Shown here piece after piece: positions 42,471-53,617 of a stretch of DNA of 64,000 nt (the first letter of the stretch is position 1; each line of letters starts with the position of its first letter). Source of the DNA: Branchiostoma floridae (taxonomy: Eukaryota; Chordata; Leptocardii; Amphioxiformes; Branchiostomatidae); NCBI RefSeq assembly GCF_000003815.2, contig NC_049982.1, positions 28,334,329-28,398,328 on the forward strand. Direction: 5' to 3'. The notes below the pieces were generated by a model. It was not told the DNA's origin. It worked only from the letters and a program-made list of their open reading frames with translations, and made no database searches. The position numbers and the translations under genes were made by a program.

Positions 42471-42934
42471 AACTCCTTATCAATATATTGACTTGTTTGA
42501 TTGGCTGAACAGCAGCCCACATTCCAGAAAGCTACGCCACCATATTGATGATGACGTACATAAAACCTTCTTCAATAAGCACGTTCACGGTACCGAGTAC
42601 GCATGTGTAGGGACAGAAATTGTGGGTTATATGGTTATATAAAAAGGTTAAAGATCCAGACTTGAAAACTGTTCTCGTCTCCACCATTGTCTTCATTTGC
42701 AAAAAAAAAAAATAGTTTTTTTATGTCTCATGGGCTTTCAGCTTTGACATATTCCCACAATTCCTGTCGCTGCACATGCGTAGTTTGAACCTTGAACATG
42801 TTTATTTTCGTAGTCATCACCGGTGTTGAGTACACTGCCGCGTAGACATGGCCACTTAGAGACGTTGTTGTAAACGTCTTGTATCTGTCTTGAGGTATGA
42901 AGTCTTGCTATGAGCTGGAGGAGGATGTCTTCTT

Positions 42935-42970
42935 TTACAGAAACATTCCCAGAAGAATATGTACCTCCTC
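42935..42970 (-). CDS. Candidate last exon of calpain B
   Basis: A good acceptor (CCTTTTTTCTATATTCAG) opens phase 0 on EEVHILLGMFL followed by TAA. The short hydrophobic end loosely resembles calpain C-termini. Low support. Confidence 0.3.
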   Translation of the reverse strand, partial: EEVHILLGMFL

Positions 42971-45900
42971 CTGAATATAGAAAAAAGGATAACAATTTTA
43001 TGTATAATTTCTATAATAATGACCGTTATGTTGATAAATATATGACATTGTCCGAAAAAAAGAAATGCGACAAGATCGTATGGGAACTACTTTCTCTCAA
43101 AGTTATTTTCCATGAGCAACAACATTGATATTTCTGGCAGTCAACATGGTATTCAACAAATTCCTATTTACTATTGGAATAATCATAATGTGGTATTGAC
43201 AAAAGAAACACCGTTCATGAAATGCACGAGCTCAAGCAGGTTCAGAAACAAGCGACACACGTATCTACGCGTTACAAATGTGTATGTGCAAGTGGATGTA
43301 AAATGGGCGATTTTCTTTATTTTCTAAAGATAAATAGATATGGTCTAGAAATGGTCTAGAAATTACCTTTAAAAGGGCGACACTCTTAAGTGTGGTTTTA
43401 TTGGATACTGCATGCACCTGTGTCGACGAGAATTAGCACACGTGTGTTGAATGCCACAGATAATGGCTGATTCGGTTATTCTGTAATCGTGATATGATAT
43501 AAATTATACAATGTGTTATGGTCAGCATGTTATTATCTTTTAAGACTTCAAAATCGCTGAGTACTCACCGGCCGGCCTTTCATTCCAGCTAGAGCCGGAG
43601 AATCTGCAACACAAAGTTAACTTCATTAAAGAAAGCATAACTGCTGTTACAAATGTCAATGATAACGCCATATAAGTGCTGTACTAGTATAGGGTGACTA
43701 GTACTACTTTACTGCTTTACGTCTTATTGTGATTCTTTTGTTCTAAAAAGGCAGTTTAAACTGTGCATGGGCAGAGATACGCATTGTGGGTATCTTGTCA
43801 AATGTGAAGGCCCCTAGTTTGTTAACACTTGGACGACAACAACTGTTATCGTCTTCATGATCTTAGGGGCCTCCATGATCACCTTTGACAAAACGCATGT
43901 TCAGACATATTTTGTTCATGCCTCAGTGCCGAAGCTTCATCTTCGACATACCGTACTTTCTCGATTTAAGTACACACCCAATTAAAATTAGCACCCCTGA
44001 TTTGGGGCAAGTCTTAGACAAATCTTTGAGACTGTAAGGCAAAATGAAAAAAAAAACCTCAAAGTAGGCACCTGGCAACAACTTTTCAATAGTGAAAAGT
44101 GTTTTCAAAGTGCGTACTTTATTCGAGACAATTCGGTTTTACCCGCAATGCACCTCGCAGTGCATGCTCAGTTTGACCCGTCAACCGGCTTGTTCAGGGT
44201 GACAACGTAGAAACTTTACTTTACACTTTACTTCCAACACTGAATTACACTATAGGGACTTACCCCTCTAAATTGTCGGTCAAACTCCGTCGACCGTGTT
44301 CACAGAATGACCCTCTCTATTTCCAGCAGTCAGGAACACGCCACTTTTTCAGGAGGGGGTCATAATCATCAGAAAGTCTATGTCGCCCCCCGTCCGACCG
44401 AAAATGTAGAGGGGTAAGTCCCTATAGTTTAATAAAGTGTTGGAAGTAAAGTGTTAGCATTTTCCTATAATGTATTCTACCAACACAGATTAACTTTCAT
44501 GCTAAGTAAACATAATATAACATTTTAATGTTCAGATATTCCTCACCGAAGAAGGCCTTGAGCCTGATGGCTATCCTCCAGAAGCTTGCCGCTGAAATAG
44601 TGTTGTCCTGGTCGGCATAGCGACGGATGATCTTTGCGGCAAGTTGGCCGTCTATAGTTACACCTGCGGGAAGACCAGCCACCAGTCATTTGCATACGCA
44701 CACATATCAACGTAAATTCTTCTGATGGAAAGTTCATTATCTTTTTGGACCAATAAAAAACTCCATTCTAATTGGATATACAGCCAAGGCGGCCTATAAT
44801 TCGCACTTTTCCGTCACTGTCTGTTTGAATTGGCTATATGATAATACACCGTATCGTCAATGAGTCGCGGCGGCATAGCGCCTGGTCAGTGATATCTCGT
44901 TCGCTTCGCTCACTCTATGGTTTATTCTGTGACAAAAAGTTACTGGCCAGGTCACCTTTAACACTTCGAGGCTGATCATCAAATCGTAAATATTGGATAG
45001 ATTATAATAGTCATAGTCATAGAATATGCAAAGAGTAGAAATCATAGTATGGAATCTTGGTCCATACCACAAACATCTCGCAGCGCCTCTCTCAGCTCGT
45101 ACGACTCCAGCTTGCCGTTCTTGTTAGCGTCGCTCTTGTTGAATGTAGCCTAAAATAGTAGTAACAGTATTCATTATAAATAGGTCAAGCGGATGCGGCG
45201 ACAATAAAGACATTTTCAAACAGTAGGGAACAGTAGGGAAAGCGGTATCTCACTAGATCTATGTACTCTTTCTTTTGCTTCGATCTTCTACATCTCACAA
45301 GATAAGGGATAAGAAATAAGTACCAAGTTACGAAGATGGCGTGAATGCCATGTGTGAAACTTGCGGCAAAATAGTCGACGTGAAGTTCTGATCCAACTGA
45401 AGTTACATACCATCCAACCACAGATGTCGTTCCAAAGCTCTTTGAACTCGCTGTACTCAATCTTCCCCGAGCCGTCCGCCTAAGCCTGAGTCAAGGATTC
45501 AATCTATTCACAATATCGTAAATGTCTAAATGCCATTCATAAAAGTTCTCTCAAAAGATAGAGTTTCCAACTTCGATTCCTATCATTGTAGATAGGAATG
45601 ACTTGAAACCAAGGATCTATAGATAGAAGAACACATTTATACAGTGCTGTATTCTGGTCCATCTGGATCTCTGCTGGTAGAAGAAGCGTTTTTGCCAAAT
45701 TGCAATTTCTAATTGGTAGTCTAATAACTTTGCAAGTGAAACCACCTGATTTCGAAAAAGATTCTAAAGCCATTCGAGCATCAAAAACGGCCGCGGTGAT
45801 CGAAAATCAGTGTAAAGCTACCCATTAGGCTAAGATTTGTGGTCACCTCCTTTGCATATCAATCTGTACTTAAACCATTTCTTCAATAGATCTCCCCAGT

Positions 45901-48900
45901 GTCACTGACGAAAGGTGGTGGATGCTACCTAACACATCTGATCGTTTCCAAAATCATAACCAGTTTGTTGAGTGACTGCTATAAATTTGTCGTATCTAAC
46001 CTTCATCCATGTATAAAACTACCCGCTGTTATCACAAAGGATACGTCGTACATCATGACCATGTCCCTGCAAACATCAAGCGTGAAGCTGGGATCTGTGA
46101 TAACAACAAAAGAAACATTTTTTTACAGTGTTTAAGAATTATATAACATCTTAGAAACATATACGTACTAATTACAGTTCTCACACGGTATTTCTCGCTG
46201 ATATTTATGAAAGAAAATGTTTTTTTTTCTTCTAAAACCATTGCAAAGCGGCACTCCAAACATGGCAATACATCGTCCACTCAAATCATCATTCCAAAGA
46301 GGTGGTACTAGTACTTACCCTTGAAGTACACATCAATGACGCTCTTCAGTTCATAAGTATCGACCGCCGGCTCCAACTACCAAAAGAGTGTAACTTTGTT
46401 TATTTGTTATGTTTAAGCAAGTTGAAAACTAGCTCTACTGTACATTAACTATTTGTAGCATCTTGTAACCTTGGCCTGTATTTTAGAAGACTGTCTACAT
46501 TCATAGTTATTTGAAACAAGGCGAACGTTGTGATATATACGAATAGCATGCCGCGTGCGTTTGTATTTTATCATATGTAGGCGTATACTAAGGTCGTGTT
46601 CTTCATACGACATGTGTGTAAAGCGGAAGTACACTTTATTTTCCGGAAATGACGTTGCCTTTACCTCCTCGTCTCCGCCCATGCTTGCGATGACCTCAAA
46701 CGCCTTGCGGACTCTGTCCTCTTTCTCTCCGACCAGAGTTGGAGTAGGCTGTTGTAAAGCAATACAGAAATATTGAGCATAAGCTAAGACCATAACTATG
46801 AACACTGAGTCACGCGCTAAATGATAAGGGAGCCTTGCTTTAGTAAAACTCGATCTACTCCTCGCGAAAAATAAGCTGTATAAGCAATAACTAAATGCAG
46901 TGAATCATAAACATGTTGAAGAAACTCGATGCAAATGCTCTAATTTAATATCTATTCATCTATTCATTAGGAATATATATACTATTTCCGTTTCAAAGAC
47001 GGTATCCTGAACTTTTAAGCTAGAATCTACCTTTTTTTGCTATACACGTGTCCCACTGAGACATAATATTCCATACAAGGAACGCCATCGGGTAGGTTTA
47101 CAGTATTCAGTGCTAAAATAGAACAAAATTGCTAATGTGCTTATGTACACGTACGCAGCTAGTGCTACTAAATTAGAAATCTATTATAAACATTTGTCAC
47201 ACAGCAATCGTTTGATGATGAATGCTGCATGTACAGGGATGCCTAAAAATTGTACGAATTCTATGAAATTCATACAAATTTGTGACAAACGCACAAATAA
47301 CTGTGAACTTGCACTATTCGCATGTATTTCATCAAATTCGTACGAATATCTAAAGCCTCCATGATGTAGCTGAAGCGCATATGAGACACACACAGACATA
47401 ATGTATATTCAATAATTAGTATGCTTGATTAGAATCAATCTTCATGGGTAAAGCAGCTACATATAGCTTAATAGCACGAAAAGTATAAGACTATGTGCAC
47501 TACGCAAGCGCGGATTGACAAAGTTCAAAGGTCAATGGTTATCAAGCCACCTGTTGATTTTTCTATAACTTTGGTGTTGACGAAAATAATATCAGCTACG
47601 CAGTAATAAAAATAAAATAAAAGATTAATTGACATCACAATTGGTCTGTGCATTTGCGACCTATGACTGCATTCGAAACTTGTGACCTTTGACCTTGATG
47701 ACGACGACAACAACACGGACGAATGAGGACATCGATCGAAGCGGCTTATTGATGACATTTAGCCACAAGGCACAGTTTGTAGACCACTTTTGTACCTTTT
47801 CTTCCTCCCCTTCTTTTTCTTTTTCTTCCTCTCCCTCAACCTCCTCCGGCTGGGGTCAAGCGTCAGGGAAGAAAAGGGTAAATGCTATGATGTCGGCTAT
47901 CCCATGATTCCTTTGCGCGCTTTCCCATGATTCCTTTGGATAGAGGACTGGGTTGTCATCTGAACTACATCCTTCCCCCGAAAGTTGCGTCTTCTTTCAA
48001 GTTTCAACATAGACGTTGGTAGACTACATGTACAATGTGTTTGAATTTTTCTAAGAAGCTCCGTCCCTGGGGCATCGCCAAAAAAAACTACAGTGCAATG
48101 ATTTATACACCTCTTTTCCGCGCCAAATCTCGGAAAACACCCTTGTGGCCCAAGACACTTTGGGTACGAGCTCCCAGGGCTCTGGTAGAGTGACGATCCC
48201 TTTCGTGTTTCCGACAACTACCAACGATCGCCCTGTCTCGGTCTGGTCAGTTCCGAGGTATTTTACTGTCTGCCTGGACACCCGTCTTGCCTGGAAATGG
48301 CACACAGGGAAACAAGGGCCAACCATGTAACTCGAAGTTTCGTACTTTTAATTTCTGGAGGTGTTGGGGGTAAGGGGTGAGAGTCAGAGATTAAAGCTAC
48401 GGTTCCAATTCCACCGGTGCCCGTAGGGGATGTAGCCCCGACCGGGCTTCGTCATCACTAATTTGTCCCTGTGGTATGCCGGATTCTGTGGGGGTGCCTG
48501 TCGTAATTTTCACGGCGTCTCTTTGTTGCCGGATCCCGGGTTGATTTTAATTCTAAGTTGTTGTTTTTTTTTAATCCAGGGTCCCGGCCGTGCTCCAAAA
48601 TGGCCTGGGAGCCAAGCCCGAAAGTGCCGATAAACAGCCCATAAACTACCCTGGGGCCCCTTTTTTCTAAATGGAACGGCAGCATAAGATGGTTGGGAAA
48701 AGAAGAAAGATATAAGCAGCAGAGGGCTAGGCGGGAGGGATGGTTGGGAAATTAAGAGTAGGATAAATAAGGGGTATGTTACGACGTCATTGAGTTAACT
48801 CAGTAGTTAATTACATATAGCTGGAATATTGGATGCTTCGTAACAAGAAAACTTTTCTTTGTCGTGTAGAATAAAGAAATTCAAGCAAGAACGACAACCC

Positions 48901-51900
48901 AGTCCTCTTTCAAAGGAATCCGCTTTTTCATGTTTATCCCGAGGTACTCGTTACGTTGTGAAGTAGCGCTATACACTTTTCTCACGCGGCGACCATGATG
49001 GATCTAAAACGAGTTCAATGTGGCAAACAAAAGGCTGTCCATCATAATTAGCAGTTCGACCAATGGTAGCCTGCCAATTAGGAAATCGACCAATAAGTGA
49101 ATGGCTGCAAATTCGTTAAAAATTTGCATTATTATGTTTTTATTTTGCATCTCTTAAGGGACTATGGGGTCAGTCTACAATACTCTAAATTGCTACATCT
49201 TTCGGTGCATAACACTTCTTGTAATATTTATTATTTTATTTTAAATCATGAAAATTTGTGTGGTTTGGGGGAAAACTAAATGGGACCTGATTTTAGAAAT
49301 AAGTTTTGTCTGTTTGCCTCATTGACCTCTTCTTCGATCTATCATGGCCGCCGCATGAGAAAGGTGTATACTATCAGACAATACTACTAGTGGGTACGCT
49401 TGCGCACGCATTGGATTGCAAGGTGTAACGGTCTAAGAACATTTGGTTAGTGGTGCGCGATAAAATGTGCAGGCTAAAGTGTTCGTGGCTACTACTACAA
49501 GCTAATCAGCGACACGTGTTCAAGTACTCCTTAAAATTGCTTTTGTGAAGCGCTTGCCTAACTCTCATTTCCGCATTGACACGTGATATACGTGTAATAA
49601 GGAGGTTCATGGTTCCAACTACGCATGCGCAGCGAAATGTATTGTGGGTACATGTCAAAGGTTAAGGCCCCTAAGACATAAACAAACACATTTGCACAGT
49701 ATTTAATCTCATCTGGACAAGAACTGTTTACAAGTTCGAAACCGTCACCTTTGACATATTACCCACAATACACATCGCTGCGCGTGTACATTTGAAACCA
49801 TATGAGCCCCCCTCATAAACCTACAGGTACAATTGTTACTGACAGATTTCTGGAGAATTTTAGAAATTGAATATCATCGGATTCCCCTACCTTTTTTACT
49901 TCAACTGTTTGTTCTCTCCTGATGACTTGTTCAGGTTCCGCATCCCTGAAGAAAAGGAGAAACGACATTTAGAATGTATCACATCAAAAAGGAATTTGCA
50001 TGCAATGCATTGCAGTTTCAAATATTTTACCAATGTGCGCAAAGGCCATAGGATAGATAAACATTCCTTCTTGTAATCATATATCACGTATTCTTACACT
50101 GTACATGTCTTGCGAATCGGATTAGATATGTCTATTTAGAAATTGCGTTTTATGATCAAAGTAATGTGATATAAAGGAGGGTTATTTTTGCTCCTTGTAA
50201 AAAAATAAACACGAAACTAGAGAAACGCGCCAAAATCTTACCAACGTCACAGACCCTGTTTGTAACAAGGGTCCAGGGAGAAAAAGCGAATACACAAACA
50301 AATAAAAATAAACGGAAACTTTCCGTAAACAACAACATGTACAAGCATGTGAACTGTTGCGTGTTAGTTTCTACAATAAGCAGTGGCAACGTCATTATAA
50401 TTAGTATGTCAAGCATCCGTCACAAGTATGGTTATCACAGTTCCGAGTGCGCATGTGTGAGTGGTGCATTGTGGTCTAGGAATAACTTGATTTTTTTTTC
50501 TTTTCTTTTCTTTCCTTTTTTGCAACACGGCAGAAAATTTGAACAACTTTCAGTGCTAAAACCCCCTGGAAATGGACGTAGAAGTACTACTGCAAGACAG
50601 CAGAAAGTTATGCAAACGTCTAGTATTATTTACTAGCCAGGGAATCTTGAACTTTGACCTAGACCACAATGCATCTCGCGCGTATCGTACAAATCAGACA
50701 GTTGGGTTCCTTTTTGCATATGTCACTCACGTGTGATGCGTCTCCTGAAGGATTCGATCTACGAAGAAGTCGTCCTGGTCTCTTTAACGGAACATGACAT
50801 GGCGTGGAACAGACGGTGAACGAGTGAGCAACGTAAAGTCAAGCAAGCGAAGAGTAGTCATTGAGCTTAGTGTAAACATAGACAGGTCCGCTAGGTGGAG
50901 CTCGCTAGCGTGAACAGTGTGACTAAACAGACGAAACGTTTGCAATAGAGAAATGGGAAACAGAACAAGAAGTAACGTTACAGAACATGATGTGGTGAAA
51001 TGCATAACAATGTCAAAACAATGGTGAAGAGAGTTCTCACCCAATCGTCGGATTAAGTCAGCCTGAAAGTTTGGCTTTTGATATACATTTTATTTCCTAA
51101 ATCAACCATTCTTTCTAATGCCTACCGGCGATAACGCAGCCGTTAACCGTAAATTTAGGGGTAAAAAAACGTTTATCCTGATTGGCCAACATGATAGCTC
51201 TCCTTGGTGCTGATTTGTCGGCACCGTCACTGTCCTTGGTGCTGATTGGCTACTAGCTGCACTGTGCTTTGATGGATATATTCGAAAGCCCAAAGAGACA
51301 CTACGCGAACGCTTGTCCATACCATATCGCTTCTAAAACAAAAGGTCATTAGGCTAAGAGATGGTTTGTAGAAAGCTTGGAAATTGTTTCGTCAAGACTT
51401 GACAACGACTCGGAAGGCATAGAAATAATTTGAAGAAGGGTTGGAAATGGGACGGAAAAGCTGTTGTGTATTGTCACTTTGGGCTTTCGTACATTTTTTT
51501 ACTTCAGCACTTAAACGTAGTCTAAGACACAACGCAAATACGCACTCTGTCGTGCTTGGCTTCTCTGTGTAGATCCTCAACAAGAAATCGGCTTCCTCGT
51601 TCGGTTTGAAGGTGGAGGGCATGACGATGTAGTTTCCGGGAGGGAGTTTGACACGTTTGGTCACCTCTCGCAGGTTGATGTAGGACCCACTGGTGGCAGC
51701 TGGGCGGCGTGTGCATACGTCTCTCTTCTTCAGCTTCTTCTGGTTCGGGGCCTAAAGCAAACAGTTCATGGTTGTCAAATGGTTCGCTCTGTTAGATAAT
51801 GATGCAGTTGGTTTCGAAATCGCTAGGTGGCACAAGTTGAGAGCAAACGTTAGCCCACACTGACTTTATTATGTGGATGACATCCACGCACGCACAATTG

Positions 51901-53531
51901 TCCGTACGTTTCCCAAAAAAATTGCCACCATACTGTAAATAGCACAAAGAAGCTACGTTCATTTAGCTGCAGAAGGGGCAAATTCATGTCGTAATTGTCC
52001 TCCCAAAAGAAACATTTGTAAAACGAATAGACCTACCAATGAATGACTTAGGTCTTCCAAAATCAAGGAAGAAGATATGAAAAAAAACATATCATGTACT
52101 GTATTATAAATCAGTCGTTCAATCTTCCAGATTACTTAGATTTCGTAATGAAGGCAACTTATTTTTTTCTTCCAACGCCTCAGTTTTGAGAGGACAAAAG
52201 GAACCATGTGATAAAATCAGTATGGCCTTCCATACGGAAAAGCATTAAATATCGGCATATCTACTGCATAGAATAGTACTATTTCAAGAACTTTACTTTC
52301 ACACCAAAATATTTGTCCCCAATTGTTACAGTTCGTATCCCTATACATGGGGGTTATGATGCAAAGAAGCTATCAAAAGTCGCCTACTTGAAGTGTCCAT
52401 ATAGAGCATATCAGAAGATTCCATACGGCAGAACATGCCGAAACTAGCGTCCAAAAAACATTCGTGACCTTTGACCCACCGTTTCATAGATGTAGAAGCC
52501 CACTGCCAGGTTAGCCTTCCCGAGATGCTTCTGTTTGCGGCGGTCCTTTTGAATGAGGCTGAAGACAACGGTACAGGTGTCGTCATCATCTTCGTCATCC
52601 GGGTCCTCGACTTGCACAATGTACTGGGGATTGCTGCAGAACGTACTGGCTGAAATAACAAATTATAGATAATATCACTATTTTTCTCTTTCTTTGTAAC
52701 CACATACAGGGTGACCGCGTGTCACCTTCTTTGGACAATATATAATGAATTGCTGGTTTCTCTTCAGTCATGAACAGTGATGAGGGGGATATAAACTCAG
52801 ACACGCTTGGAACCGCATTACGAAAAGGTAGCTTACAATGCATTGTTTAGTCATTTAGTGTTGTTGCTTGACAATATTAATAATATAAATCCGACAATAC
52901 TTGTACTGACCTGAAAAGAAAAAAGAAAATTCTTCATGAACGTTTGCGTGTAATATAGATTCTATGTGTTTTTCCAATCAAAGGCGTATGGCAAAAAAAA
53001 ATAATATACAGTTTGTGTTTCATAATCTATAAGCAGATGCCAATGGTTTCGACTGCTTAGTGGTAGCTTAACGTTTGTTTATCCTAATTGGTCAACATGA
53101 TAGCTCTCCTTGGTTGTGATTTGTCGGTACAGCCACTGTCCTTGGTGATGATTGGTCAACATGACATGTTTGCAAATATTGGGCTAGTTGCATGAGTATA
53201 TAGGGTAGTTACATTGAATCCATACCAGAAAAATGCATATAGATACAAATGTAGGTAACACATGGCAATAGATACCACACGACAATAGGTACCACATGAC
53301 AATAGGTTTCACACGGCAATAGGTGCCTCTACGCCAGTTCTTTATCCAGACACATACTTCTGTAGTTGGCGCACCCTCCAGCTGTCATGCCCCGCTGCCA
53401 CTTCCCGTGGCGCTCCGTGGAGTTCCACTTCTTACACCCGACCAGCTCGGGCTCCACCTCCCCTACAGACGGCTCCAGGTGACAGATCTCAAGCGTCTTC
53501 CAGATGTCCAGGAAATCTTGGAAGGACATCC

Positions 53532-53617
<86 letters not shown>

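Larger units (their letters stand above)
38352..42934. other. Intergenic region between calpain A and calpain B
   Basis: Upstream region of calpain A and downstream region of calpain B. It holds a CA run (38470-38482), a LINE end, a hairpin MITE, the 21-bp minisatellite and a MITE end pair (42230-42470). No promoter motif for calpain A could be fixed. 39540-40670 and 41770-42220 show nothing recognisable. Confidence 0.6.

Noticed and set aside
48145-48330. Plus-strand ORF of 61 codons in the 0.99-kb TIR element
   Set aside because: Too short for a transposase, no domain; open frames on both strands reflect G+C-rich composition.
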